A stretch of 64,000 nt of DNA, taken from assembly GCF_017356035.1 (NCBI RefSeq), contig NZ_JAFIQX010000005.1, positions 345,368-409,367 on the forward strand. The letters run 5' to 3'. Made by a program: the position numbers and the translations under genes. Origin of the DNA: Longitalea luteola (GTDB taxonomy: Bacteria; Bacteroidota; Bacteroidia; Chitinophagales; Chitinophagaceae). Below the pieces are notes generated by a model, which was not told the origin of the DNA, ran no database searches, and saw only the letters and a list, made by a program, of their open reading frames with translations. This document shows positions 17,940 to 27,218 of the stretch, in pieces; the stretch's first letter is position 1, and every line of letters starts with the position of its first letter.

Positions 17940-18517
17940 ACGCTTGCTACGGATCGTTGCTAGGCTGCAATGGATCATTGTTTCGTGTATTTTCATCGTT
18001 GCTGCCTGTAACCAGGTCATTGTTGGTTGTTATTACAGCGTTGCAAGCTGTTACCTCAACACAGTAGGCTGTTATGTTACCATTGCAGGTTGCTAAACGC
18101 ACAAAGCAGGTTGCCATGATCCAAGATCGCTTTGCAATAAATCGTTGCTGAGTTGCAATGGTCCATTACCATAAAGAAATGGATCATTGTTGCGTTGAAA
18201 CGATCCGAATTCAGGTTGAAATGATATAAATACATGTGTTCTTAGTTCATAACAGACTGAAATGACTTCATTGCATGCTGACATGAAGTAATTTCAAGCT
18301 GCAATAAGCCAAAAGCAAATGATCTTATTTCATTGCAAAGAATCAATGATGAGAAGTCAGCTTGCAGCGACCATTTCGGGTGAGCAATGATCTATCGCAA
18401 GCCAGCAGTGATCCTAAGTAGGCCCGAAATCGTACATCGCAGGCTGGCTAAACACCGAAGCAACGTGGTTTGTTCCGTTGCAGGCCAACAGTGATGGAAA
18501 GCGATTTGATGGAAGGT
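17940..18517. repeat. Degenerate tandem array of 20-21 bp units (about 28 copies)
   Basis: Units are in register at 17940, 17961, 17981, 18002, 18023, 18044, 18065, 18086, 18107, 18128, 18149, 18170, 18191, 18212, 18233, 18253, 18274, 18295, 18316, 18337, 18358, 18378, 18399, 18420, 18440, 18461, 18481 and 18502. The rough consensus is CAGGTTGCAATGATCC plus five variable bases. By hand, 24 of the 28 have G at position 7. Single-base slips and stop codons rule out a coding repeat. It fills most of the gap between the cyclase gene and the ECF sigma factor. A matching word at 17901 may be an older edge. Confidence 0.8.
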
Positions 18518-18639
18518 GGTTGCAACTGTATTTCTGACCTTTTATCAACGCCTGCATAAAAAAAGGCATGGCAAATTTTTGCTGGTATTATTTTTTTAGC
18601 AGAAATTAGGCTTGCGATATAAAACCAGAACTTGCCATT

Positions 18640-19218
18640 TTGAATGATCTCTATCATATCAGATCGCTCCAGGAGCGCATTGCTTTGTATGAGGATATGC
18701 AGGCTTACCATGCTTTGTATGATCTTTTCTTCCATAATCTCCACCGGTTTTGTTACTCCTTTGTAAAGTCATCGGAAACAGCCGAAGAAATTGTTTCTGA
18801 CGTATTTATCAAATTATGGCAGATCAGGAACAAGCTGCCGGAGATCGAAAACCTGAAGGTATATCTCTATCAGATCGCCAAGAACTTCTGCCTTAATTAT
18901 ATTACCCGCCATTTCAAGAACCCCGTGGCCAGTCTCGATGAAATGGATATCGAAGCGGTGATCTGCCTCGATAATCCCGAAGAACTGTGCATTTCTGCCG
19001 ACATCATTAACACCATTCAACAAACCATAAAACAGCTGCCGCCCCAGTGCCGCCTCATCTTTCAAATGGTAAAGGAAGATGGCATGCGCTATAAGGAAGT
19101 GGCTGATATTCTGCACATTTCGGTGCTCACCGTGCGCAACCAGGTAGCCATAGCCACCCGCAAGATCGCCGAAGCCTTACCAGCCTCCATCCGTGAATCG
19201 GCCATTCGCCTCCGCTAA
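18640..19218 (+). CDS. RNA polymerase sigma-70 factor, ECF subfamily (FecI-like)
   Basis: A 192-residue extracytoplasmic function sigma factor that would direct transcription of the neighbouring SusC/SusD genes when released by the FecR partner. Region 2 (about 25-95) has LHRFCYSFVKSSETAEEIVSDVFIKLW; region 4 (about 125-180) has IKQLPPQCRLIFQMVKEDGMRYKEVADILHISVLTVRNQV, a helix-turn-helix. The first in-frame codon is TTG at 18640; the first ATG is only at 18697 and would remove residues that look like part of the conserved N terminus, so the TTG start is favoured but not certain. The 21-bp array lies just upstream. Confidence 0.9.
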   Translation: MNDLYHIRSLQERIALYEDMQAYHALYDLFFHNLHRFCYSFVKSSETAEEIVSDVFIKLWQIRNKLPEIENLKVYLYQIAKNFCLNYITRHFKNPVASLDEMDIEAVICLDNPEELCISADIINTIQQTIKQLPPQCRLIFQMVKEDGMRYKEVADILHISVLTVRNQVAIATRKIAEALPASIRESAIRLR

Positions 19219-19384
19219 GGCTACGGCGGACAAGTCGTGAACCGACATTCGTCAATCGACAATCGTCAATTGTCAATCCCCAATTGTGAATTCGAAAAAC
19301 CGGTACCTGGCAACCGGTACCCTGTACCTGGCAACCGGTAACCGGTACCCGGCAACCGGCAACCGGTACCCGGCAACCGGCAAC
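19219..19384. repeat. Micro-repeats between sigma and FecR genes
   Basis: Two families adjoin: CAATCGTCAATTGTCAAT at about 19250-19285, then GGTACCCGGCAACC / GGCAACCGGTACC at about 19300-19384. The second family is rich in the palindrome GGTACC and resembles the words at 50430-50476 and 55071-55116. Confidence 0.65.
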
Positions 19385-19449
19385 TTTTTTTTCAAACCCT
19401 TGGTACATCAGGAACGGATCCCTTGTCTTAGCAGGTACAGCCATCCTTT

Positions 19450-20580
19450 ATGAACGAAGAAAGAGTCTGGTTTCTGTTAAGTATACAGCTTTCAGGCGAA
19501 GCCACCCCGAAAGAACTGGAAGAACTCAATAGCCTGTTGAAGCAGCATCCCGAATGGGAATTGCGTGCTGAGCTCATGCGCAATATGTGGCGCAGCAAAC
19601 GGCCATCATCGCCGGTAGCGGCCAGTCATTTTGATAAACACCTGCAACGCCTCAGCAATCACCTGGCGTTGCCTGCCCTGCAGTTTGACAACGAAACAAC
19701 AGAAAGCGACCCTGCAGAAACAACAACAGAACGGCGCCGCAACCCACTCCGATGGCTTTGGGCGGCTACCGCCGCTGCGGCCTGCCTGGTGATCTTTTTG
19801 CTGGTGTACATGCCTGCCACAAAAAGAGAAGCCAAACCCGTTGCCAGTAATACGATCAGCACCCGCCCCGGCTCCAAATCGAAAGTGGAATTGCCCGATG
19901 GTACCCAGGTTTGGCTGAATGCTGATAGTAAATTAACGTACGGGCAAAACTTTTCAGGAAATACCAGAGAAGTTACCCTTATCGGCGAAGCCTATTTTGA
20001 TGTGGCGCATGCTTCGTCTCCCGAAACCGGCAAACGTATCCCGTTTATCATTCATACCAATTCCATTGATATAAAGGTATTGGGCACCGCATTCAATGTT
20101 CGCTCTTATCCCGCTGAAAAAACCACGGAAACAGCGCTGATCCGCGGATCCGTAGAAATAACCCTGCATAATAGTCCCGACAAAAAAATAGTGCTGAAGC
20201 CCGATGAAAAGCTCATTGTTAAAAATGATAACGCTGCCGTTATCAGTACCGCCAATAACGACAGCAGCGCCGGCTGGCCGGATAATGAACCTGTAATGAC
20301 ATTGAGCAGGATACGTCCATATAAACAGGATACCACCAGCCACTTTGAAACCATGTGGGTGAAGAACAAACTGGCATTCGAGAATGAAGCGTTCGATCGG
20401 ATGCTGCCCGAAATAGAAAGATGGTATAATGTAACCATCGTATTGAAGAATGAATCGCTGAATGGACTGCATTTCACGGGTGTCTTTGAGAACAAATCGC
20501 TGGCCGACGTAATGGAGGCTTTGAGTATTTCCCGTGGATTTCATTATGAGATAAAAGGCGACCGGGTCACTATATGGTAA
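19450..20580 (+). CDS. FecR family anti-sigma factor
   Basis: A 376-residue inner-membrane signal transducer that holds the ECF sigma factor and passes on a signal from the SusC receptor's STN domain. An N-terminal cytoplasmic region of about 95 residues binds sigma, followed by one transmembrane helix (about 97-118, LRWLWAATAAAACLVIFLLVY). The periplasmic FecR domain starts near 130 with RPGSKSKVELPDGTQVWLNADS, and a DUF4974-like C-terminal domain covers about 300-376. Gene order sigma-FecR-SusC-SusD is the classical trans-envelope arrangement. Confidence 0.92.
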   Translation: MNEERVWFLLSIQLSGEATPKELEELNSLLKQHPEWELRAELMRNMWRSKRPSSPVAASHFDKHLQRLSNHLALPALQFDNETTESDPAETTTERRRNPLRWLWAATAAAACLVIFLLVYMPATKREAKPVASNTISTRPGSKSKVELPDGTQVWLNADSKLTYGQNFSGNTREVTLIGEAYFDVAHASSPETGKRIPFIIHTNSIDIKVLGTAFNVRSYPAEKTTETALIRGSVEITLHNSPDKKIVLKPDEKLIVKNDNAAVISTANNDSSAGWPDNEPVMTLSRIRPYKQDTTSHFETMWVKNKLAFENEAFDRMLPEIERWYNVTIVLKNESLNGLHFTGVFENKSLADVMEALSISRGFHYEIKGDRVTIW

Positions 20581-20667
20581 GAACAAATAGCTATATATAC
20601 GCTGTATAACGATTGTGTAACCAAAACGATTTGCAATGAACAAACGAACATGACTTCGTAAAAACAA

Positions 20668-20695
20668 AACGGAGAATGTTGGCGCATTCCCCGTT
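20668..20695. promoter_or_regulatory. Hairpin in the FecR-SusC gap
   Basis: AACGGAGAATG (20668-20678) pairs with CATTCCCCGTT (20685-20695) with one mismatch and a six-base loop. It sits in the 179-bp gap before the SusC gene. It has no T tract, so an attenuator, processing site or transcript-stabilising element is as likely as a terminator. Confidence 0.45.
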
Positions 20696-20759
20696 GATGT
20701 TAAATTCTGAAAACCTTCTTGCGAGAAATTCTCATCCTTTAACGATTCAAAACTAAGTT

Positions 20760-23700
20760 ATGAAAAAAAATGGATGTAGGGCATTCTCATGCCCTGCCCC
20801 TGTTATCAAATGCTTGCTGCTGATGAAATTGACTGTTCTGCTTATTTGTTATTTCTCACTTCAGTCTGTAGCGCATGTAGGGTTTGCCCAGGAGAAAGTG
20901 ACGTTGAAACTGGCAAATGCTTCCCTGCGAACCGCCTTTAAAATAATTGAGCGGCAAACCTATTTCAGGTTTGTCTATAATGAAGAGATCTTACCAGCCG
21001 AACAAAAGATCAATATCAATGTGCAAAGTCAGCCGGTGGGCAATGTGGTGAAGCAGCTGCTGAATAACACGCCGCTTACCTTTAAAATTGTGGGCAGCGA
21101 TCTCATCGTTATTTCAACCGAACAAAAAGAAGCTGCGGAAGCCCGCACGCCACTGGCCTTTGAAGTATCGGGCCGCGTTACAGATACCCGCAATAATCCA
21201 TTGCCCAACGTGACCGTGCAGGAAAAAGGTACGAGCAATGGAACTTCCACGAAAGAACATGGCACCTATTCCCTGAGTGTGTTTAATGAAAATGCAGTGC
21301 TGGTGATCAGTTCTGTTGGTTTTCTCGACCAGGAAATACCCGTGAAAGGACGGCATGCCATCGATATAGTGTTGCAGGAGAATGTCGCTGATCTGAATCA
21401 GGTAGTGGTAATAGGCTATGGTACGCAAAAGAAGTCAGATGTTACCGGTTCGGTAGTATCTGTTCCGAAAGCACGTTTATCTGAACTGCCGGTGACCAAC
21501 GTTTACCAGGCTATGCAGGGCTCGGTAGCGGGCCTGAACATTACACAAAACTCATCTGTGCCGGGCAGCGGCGCTACCGTTACGGTAAGAGGTATTAATT
21601 CTATCAATGCCAACCGAACGCCATTTATTGTAGTGGACGGTATTCCCTTCAGTACAACAGGTGGTAATATCAACGACATCAACTCAAATGACATTGCCTC
21701 TATTGAAGTGTTGAAAGATGCATCGGCCGTGGCCATTTATGGCACCCGTGGCGCTAATGGCGTAATACTCATTACTACCAAGCGTGGTGCTTCCGGTAAA
21801 CCGCTTATCCGCTACAACGGTTATATGGGTTTGGAAAACCTGGCGCATGTAATGGAGCCCAACAGCCCGGAAGGGTATGTGCAAAAATATGCCGACTGGT
21901 GGAAGCAGGTGAATCCTACCCAGGCACAAACCGATGTGTTGCCGAACGCGTATGAAATTGCCAATTACAATGCAGGCAATACCGTTGACTGGATCAAAGA
22001 AGTAACCCAGCAAGGCATCATCCAGGATCATAACATCAGTGTATCGGGCGGAACCAAAGACGTAAAGTATTATCTCTCGGGCGAATACCTGAAGCAGAAA
22101 GGTGTAGTAAAAGGGTATCAATACCGGCGCCTGAGCATTCGTTCGAACCTGGATGTAAACCTCACCGACTTCTTAACAGTGGGAACGTCCTTATTTTTCG
22201 CCAATAACAATTACGACGGCGGAAGAGCTAACTTTTATCTTGGCGCTATTATGAGTCCGTACGGAACATTGCGCAAGGCCAATGGTGATTATGAGATCTT
22301 CCCTATGAACCCGGAATTATTGTACCTGAATCCTTTGCTTGGTTTGTATACCGATCGCATCAGCCGCGGCAATAACCTGAACGGAACTTTTTATGTTGAA
22401 GTAAAACCGGCTATTATCCCTGGTCTGAAATACCGGGCCAATGCTGCCTGGTCATACCTGCCCCGCGACAGCGCCAACTACGTAGGCCGCAAAGCCAATG
22501 ACCAGTTGGGAACAGCCATTGTCATGAACGCCCATAACAAGAACTGGTTGTTTGAAAATATCATCACCTATACAAAGGACTGGCAAAAACATCATATTGA
22601 TTTTACCGGTTTATACAGCGCCCAGCGCAACGATTTCTTTGGAAGCAGTACGACGGGTACCGGTTTTGTGAACGATGAGCTGTCATACAAGAACCTGAGT
22701 GCGGCGGCCACCCTAAGTGCCGGGTACCTGGGTTATTTCAATGGCGTTAACGTATACGGTTCGTATGAGAGCCGAAGTACGCTCATCTCGCAAATGGGCC
22801 GGTTGAACTATAATTACGACAGCCGCTACCTGGTAACGGTTACCGCGCGGCGCGATGGCTATTCCGCTTTTGGCGCCAATACCGACAAATACGGATTATT
22901 CCCGTCCTTTGCCCTGGGTTGGAACATCAGCAATGAGAAATTCATGGCTCCGGTTACGTTCGTCAACAACCTTAAACTGCGCGTTTCCTACGGTAAATCG
23001 GGTAACCAGGCTATTGACCCCAATGGAACTGCTTCTACCAATGCTTCCGTTCGTTTTCCTTTCAACGGCGTAAGCACTGTTGGTGCTGTAAGCACCAGCA
23101 CGATGGGCAACAGGAACCTTACCTGGGAAACCACCACCGGCTTTAATACCGGCCTCGATTTCTCGTTACTGAACAGCCGGATCAATGGTACCATAGAAGT
23201 GTATAGTACCCGCACGAATGATATCCTGCTAAGACGCAATCTGCCTACAGCCACCGGTTATAACACCGTGTGGGATAACCTGGGTAAATTAGCCAATAAC
23301 GGATTTGAAATTACCCTGAACACGGTTAACGTAAAAGCCGGGGAATTCAAATGGGAAACCATGGTGAATTTCTCCCGCAACCGTAATAAGATCATTGACC
23401 TGTATGGTGATAAAAAAGACGATCTCGGCAACCGGTGGTTCATCGGGCAGCCGCTGTCGGTAGTGTTCGATTATGTGCTGGAGGGGGTTTGGCAAACCGG
23501 CGAAGATGCTTCCAGCCAGGATCCCGGAGTTAAACCAGGCGATCTGAAATTCGCTGATCTGGACGGCAGCAAAACCATCACGGCTGATGATAAACGCGTG
23601 CTGGGCTCCACATTACCCAAATGGATCGGTGGCCTCACCAATACTTTTCATTACAGGAACTGGCACCTGAACATTTTTATTCAAACTTTCCAGGGTGCTA

Positions 23701-24089
23701 TTAAAAATAACGTAAACCTGACCTGGGCCGATGAAGCGGGCCGTATGAATACGCCGGGTGAGATCGGTTACTGGACAGAGGAGAACAAAAGCAATTCCCG
23801 CCCATCGCTGCGCTATACCAACAGCCGTGGTTATGGTTATGCTTCTGACAACAGCTACACCCGCATCAAAGATGCTACTTTAAGTTATACTACGCCTCAA
23901 CGATTGTTAAACAAGACCGGACTGGGCAGCCTCACTTTTTATCTAAGTGGTCGTAACCTGTATACATTCACCGACTGGGTAGGCTGGGATCCCGAAAATG
24001 ACTTTACTTTCCGCGGAAGCGGGGGCTGGGAGAACAACTACCCACTGGTAAGATCATTCATTTTCGGTGTTAATGTAGGACTTCGTTAA
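20760..24089 (+). CDS. susC: SusC/RagA family TonB-dependent outer-membrane transporter with STN domain
   Basis: Imports oligosaccharides together with the SusD partner encoded next. A long signal peptide (about 1-44, ending GFA/Q) is followed by an STN secretin/TonB N-terminal domain (about 46-118, VTLKLANASLRTAFKIIERQ), which signals to FecR. A carboxypeptidase-like regulatory domain (about 128-210, FEVSGRVTDTRNNPLPNVTV), a plug (about 215-345, GYGTQKKSDVTGSVVSV) and the 22-strand barrel to residue 1109 follow. All domains are intact. The STN domain links it to the sigma/FecR pair upstream and sets it apart from the SusC at 29286, which lacks one. Confidence 0.95.
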   Translation: MKKNGCRAFSCPAPVIKCLLLMKLTVLLICYFSLQSVAHVGFAQEKVTLKLANASLRTAFKIIERQTYFRFVYNEEILPAEQKININVQSQPVGNVVKQLLNNTPLTFKIVGSDLIVISTEQKEAAEARTPLAFEVSGRVTDTRNNPLPNVTVQEKGTSNGTSTKEHGTYSLSVFNENAVLVISSVGFLDQEIPVKGRHAIDIVLQENVADLNQVVVIGYGTQKKSDVTGSVVSVPKARLSELPVTNVYQAMQGSVAGLNITQNSSVPGSGATVTVRGINSINANRTPFIVVDGIPFSTTGGNINDINSNDIASIEVLKDASAVAIYGTRGANGVILITTKRGASGKPLIRYNGYMGLENLAHVMEPNSPEGYVQKYADWWKQVNPTQAQTDVLPNAYEIANYNAGNTVDWIKEVTQQGIIQDHNISVSGGTKDVKYYLSGEYLKQKGVVKGYQYRRLSIRSNLDVNLTDFLTVGTSLFFANNNYDGGRANFYLGAIMSPYGTLRKANGDYEIFPMNPELLYLNPLLGLYTDRISRGNNLNGTFYVEVKPAIIPGLKYRANAAWSYLPRDSANYVGRKANDQLGTAIVMNAHNKNWLFENIITYTKDWQKHHIDFTGLYSAQRNDFFGSSTTGTGFVNDELSYKNLSAAATLSAGYLGYFNGVNVYGSYESRSTLISQMGRLNYNYDSRYLVTVTARRDGYSAFGANTDKYGLFPSFALGWNISNEKFMAPVTFVNNLKLRVSYGKSGNQAIDPNGTASTNASVRFPFNGVSTVGAVSTSTMGNRNLTWETTTGFNTGLDFSLLNSRINGTIEVYSTRTNDILLRRNLPTATGYNTVWDNLGKLANNGFEITLNTVNVKAGEFKWETMVNFSRNRNKIIDLYGDKKDDLGNRWFIGQPLSVVFDYVLEGVWQTGEDASSQDPGVKPGDLKFADLDGSKTITADDKRVLGSTLPKWIGGLTNTFHYRNWHLNIFIQTFQGAIKNNVNLTWADEAGRMNTPGEIGYWTEENKSNSRPSLRYTNSRGYGYASDNSYTRIKDATLSYTTPQRLLNKTGLGSLTFYLSGRNLYTFTDWVGWDPENDFTFRGSGGWENNYPLVRSFIFGVNVGLR

Positions 24090-24115
24090 TTGATCAACTT
24101 AAATTTTTTGGAGAA

Positions 24116-25732
24116 ATGAAAAAGCATATCATCACCATATTGTGCGTGTACATGGTTTTGCAGGGATTGTATTCCTGCAAAAAAACTTTCCTCGACGAAA
24201 AGTTGTATTCGAATTATGCGCCTGAAACGCTGACCGACAGCCTGGGCTTTGAAGCGGCTGCTATCGGTTTATATTACCAGATGGGATTGTTCTTAACCAA
24301 GAGCGATGCGCAGGGCTGGCCCAGTGTATGGCAGGCCGGAACTGATATTGCGTTCGTGCCGCCTACGCAAAAGCAGGGCATAGAAGTACCTTATTATGAT
24401 TATTCGCAATTGATCTCTACAGATGCTGCTGCTTCCTTTACCTGGAGCTGGGCCTACCAGATGATCAATAATGCCAACAATATTATTGCGAACGCAGAGA
24501 ATCCGGCCATTACCAGTTTGTCAGATGCCGCCAGGAACACTGTCAATGGTGAAGCCCGTTTTTTCAGGGCCTATGCCTACAACACCCTGGCTACCTTATT
24601 TGGGAGAGTGCCCATTATTACAGAACCGTTATCCAGGCCTAAAACAGATTTTGTGCGCGCCTCACTGGATTCTGTAAACGCATTGATCATCGAGGATCTC
24701 AGCTTTGCGGCAACCTGGCTGCCCACGATCGATAATGTGAAATCGAACTCAAAAGGCAGGTTGTATGGCCGGGCCAACAAGGCCATGGCGCAGCAGTTAC
24801 TGGCAGAGGCCTACTTGCGCATGGGAAAGAACGATCTGGCGGAAGTGCAATGTAAAGCCGTTATCAACAGTAACAAGTTTAGTCTGACCAAATCGAGGTA
24901 TGGCATCCGCACGAGCCAGCCCGGTGATCCTTTTTCTGATATGTTTGTATATGGCAACCAGCGGTACGGACAAGGCAATAAAGAAGCCATCTGGGTATTG
25001 GAACTGGAAAATACAAGTACCGTAGTTGGCGGTTACAGTGGTGCTCCCCAACAGCGGCGTAACTGGGGTGCTGCGTATTACCAGATCACCGATATGACCA
25101 TCTGCGATTCCCTCGGTGGCAGGGGCATTGCCCGGTTGCGCCTTACCGATTGGGTAGTGTATGGCTTGTATGAGCCCGGCGATATGCGTAATTCCGAGAA
25201 CAATATCCGTCACCGGTTTTATTACAATACAGCAGGAAAGCCCAATTATGGCCAGCCTGTTCCGTACGTAGGCGCTGATACGGTGTTCAAGATCGCGCCG
25301 CATACTACCAAATGGTACCAGTTCGATCCCAACGATGTATTCGGATTTGCGATGGTCAAGGATTTCATTTTAATGCGTTTGGGCGAAACCTATTTGCTGC
25401 TGGCAGAAGCGCAGTTCAAACAGGGGAAGCTGGCCGAAGCAGCTGCTTCGTTGAATGAGATCAGGACCAGGGCGAACGCTACACCAGTAACAGCCGCGCA
25501 GGTGAATATGGATCTCATCCTCGATGAAAGGGTGCGCGAATTGTTAGCTGAAGAGAACCGCCGCATGACCTTGATGCGTACCGGCACACTGGTTGACCGC
25601 ACCAAAAAATACAATACGCAAAATATTAATCCGGTATTGGGGCTGAACAGCAAACACCTGTTGTTACCCATTCCGCAGGCGGAAAGGGATTTGAACAAGG
25701 ATGCAGTGTTGGAGCAGAATCAGGGTTATTAG
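24116..25732 (+). CDS. susD: SusD/RagB family outer-membrane lipoprotein
   Basis: The surface lid of the SusC transporter, binding the glycan and closing over the barrel. A lipoprotein signal ends at LYSC (Cys21). The SusD alpha-helical TPR-like scaffold is recognisable by NNANNIIANAE, ARFFRAYAYNTLATLFGRVPIITEP (about 142-168) and the C-terminal RLGETYLLLAEAQFKQGKLAEAAASLNEIRTRA. Length 538 is typical. It starts 27 bp after the SusC stop, so the two are in one transcript. Bound glycan cannot be told from sequence; the following GH88 gene suggests a uronic-acid-containing polymer. Confidence 0.94.
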   Translation: MKKHIITILCVYMVLQGLYSCKKTFLDEKLYSNYAPETLTDSLGFEAAAIGLYYQMGLFLTKSDAQGWPSVWQAGTDIAFVPPTQKQGIEVPYYDYSQLISTDAAASFTWSWAYQMINNANNIIANAENPAITSLSDAARNTVNGEARFFRAYAYNTLATLFGRVPIITEPLSRPKTDFVRASLDSVNALIIEDLSFAATWLPTIDNVKSNSKGRLYGRANKAMAQQLLAEAYLRMGKNDLAEVQCKAVINSNKFSLTKSRYGIRTSQPGDPFSDMFVYGNQRYGQGNKEAIWVLELENTSTVVGGYSGAPQQRRNWGAAYYQITDMTICDSLGGRGIARLRLTDWVVYGLYEPGDMRNSENNIRHRFYYNTAGKPNYGQPVPYVGADTVFKIAPHTTKWYQFDPNDVFGFAMVKDFILMRLGETYLLLAEAQFKQGKLAEAAASLNEIRTRANATPVTAAQVNMDLILDERVRELLAEENRRMTLMRTGTLVDRTKKYNTQNINPVLGLNSKHLLLPIPQAERDLNKDAVLEQNQGY

Positions 25733-25735
25733 ATT

Positions 25736-25784
25736 AGTTGACCAGTTGACCCAGTTAACTAGTTAACCCGTTAACTGGTCAACT
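25736..25784. terminator. Inverted micro-repeat after SusD, GTTGACC family
   Basis: Arms at 25736-25750 and 25770-25784 are complementary with one mismatch in 15, and the centre repeats GTTAACTAGTTAAC, itself palindromic. A weak terminator or processing hairpin between SusD and GH88 is possible, which would set different transcript levels for the two. Confidence 0.55.
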
Positions 25785-25889
25785 TCCTGCCTATGTAAGG
25801 ATCATATATTTTTTTACCAATATAGCTTAGTGATAATCGCCCGGTTTTACTATACATTTCATTATTTTCGACGGAAATTAAAGCTATCC

Positions 25890-27104
25890 ATGAGATCACC
25901 TGTTATTGTTCCTGCGTTGTTATCAATGGTTATAACGATAAGCGTAGCCTGCCAGGCGCAGAAGAGAGCGACTGCGGTAAAAAGCGATGCGCTCCTGCAA
26001 ACGATCGCCACGAATTTTGAAGATGGCGCGAAGCAATACAAAGTATTAAAAGCAAGTTTGCCGCCCGGCCGTTTCCCGAAGACGTATTATCCGCAAACCG
26101 GTAAGTCAGAGACCAGTGGCTCGGGCTGGTGGTGCAGCGGTTTTTATCCCGGCACGCTGTTATACCTGTACGAAGAAACCCGCGATACTGCGCTGTACAA
26201 TGAAGCCGATCGTATCCTGGGCATATTACAAAAGGAGCAATATAACACAACCACCCACGACCTTGGGTTTATGATGTTCTGCAGTTTTGGTAATGCCAAC
26301 CGCATCAAACCAAAAGAGGAGTACAAAGCGATATTACTGAACAGCGCCAAATCACTTTGCACGCGGTTCAATGAAAGAACCGGTTGTATCAGGTCCTGGG
26401 ATTCTAAAGATCCGTCCGATTTTCTCGTGATCATTGATAACATGATGAACCTGGAGCTGTTGTTTGAAACAACCAAAGCAACCGGTGATTCCTCTTACTA
26501 TAAGATAGCGGTTACCCATGCCAATACCACTTTAAAGAATCATTTCCGCCCTGATAACAGTTCTTACCACGTATTGAATTATGATGTAAATACAGGCGCG
26601 GTTAAACAGAAGAAAACAGCGCAGGGGGCAGCTGACGCTTCCGCCTGGGCGCGCGGCCAGGCGTGGGGTCTATATGGTTATACGGTTTGCTATCGCTATA
26701 CCAAAGACGCAAGTTACCTGCAGCAGGCGCAAAAGATCGCCAAATACATTTTGTCGCATCCCAATTTACCGGCCGATAAGATCCCTTACTGGGATTTCAA
26801 TGCACCCGAAATTCCCAATGCCTTGCGCGATGCATCAGCAGCAGCCATCATGGCTTCCGCATTTATTGAATTGAGCCAGTATACCAAAGGGGCAGCCGCC
26901 CGGGAGTATCTGCAGGTGGCAACGACCCTCATTAAAAACTTATCAGGTGCCGACTATAAAGCTGCTGCCGGAACGAATGGAGGTTTTATCCTGCAGCATG
27001 GAGTAGGGCATAAACCTGCCGGCACTGAGGTAGATGTGCCTTTGACCTATGGCGATTATTATTTTATTGAAGCGTGTAAGAGATATAAAGAGTTGAGTAA
27101 ATAA
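25890..27104 (+). CDS. Unsaturated glucuronyl/galacturonyl hydrolase, GH88 family
   Basis: Removes the 4,5-unsaturated uronic acid left at the non-reducing end by a polysaccharide lyase, using a vinyl-ether hydration mechanism. An N-terminal export signal is present (about 1-22, VACQAQ). The alpha/alpha-barrel carries both key aspartates of the family: HDLGFM (Asp124) and FLVIIDNMMNL (Asp183), about the same spacing as in Bacillus UGL. GWWCSGFYPGTLLYLY and DASAWARGQAWGLYGY are also typical. The start at 25890 is preferred over an upstream extension without signal character. No lyase gene accompanies it here, so the substrate (glycosaminoglycan, ulvan, xanthan-like) stays open. Confidence 0.9.
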   Translation: MRSPVIVPALLSMVITISVACQAQKRATAVKSDALLQTIATNFEDGAKQYKVLKASLPPGRFPKTYYPQTGKSETSGSGWWCSGFYPGTLLYLYEETRDTALYNEADRILGILQKEQYNTTTHDLGFMMFCSFGNANRIKPKEEYKAILLNSAKSLCTRFNERTGCIRSWDSKDPSDFLVIIDNMMNLELLFETTKATGDSSYYKIAVTHANTTLKNHFRPDNSSYHVLNYDVNTGAVKQKKTAQGAADASAWARGQAWGLYGYTVCYRYTKDASYLQQAQKIAKYILSHPNLPADKIPYWDFNAPEIPNALRDASAAAIMASAFIELSQYTKGAAAREYLQVATTLIKNLSGADYKAAAGTNGGFILQHGVGHKPAGTEVDVPLTYGDYYFIEACKRYKELSK

Positions 27105-27120
27105 CTGGCGGCTGGTAGTT

Positions 27121-27167
27121 ACAAAACAGGTGTGGCACCCTTTTAAAGGGTGCCACACCTGTTTTGT
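27121..27167. terminator. Perfect 47-nt palindromic terminator between convergent genes
   Basis: Two 23-nt arms (27121-27143 and 27145-27167) are exact reverse complements around a single central base. The core word is GGTGTGGCACCC. It sits between the GH88 gene and the opposite-strand Nudix regulator and should stop transcription both ways. Its GTGTGGCAC core recurs in the hairpin at 39419-39451. Confidence 0.85.
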
Positions 27168-27218
27168 ATTCAAAATATAAATATTTCAATGTGCTCAATG
27201 CCCCGGGTGTCCATTTGC

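Noticed and set aside
18093-18284. Small minus-strand protein with a 7-residue repeat
   Set aside because: The 7-residue rhythm is only the 21-bp DNA period translated; the frame breaks at 20-bp steps and there is no start context.
17940-18517. CRISPR array
   Set aside because: Units are contiguous, 20-21 bp and degenerate, with no conserved repeat/unique spacer alternation and no cas genes nearby.
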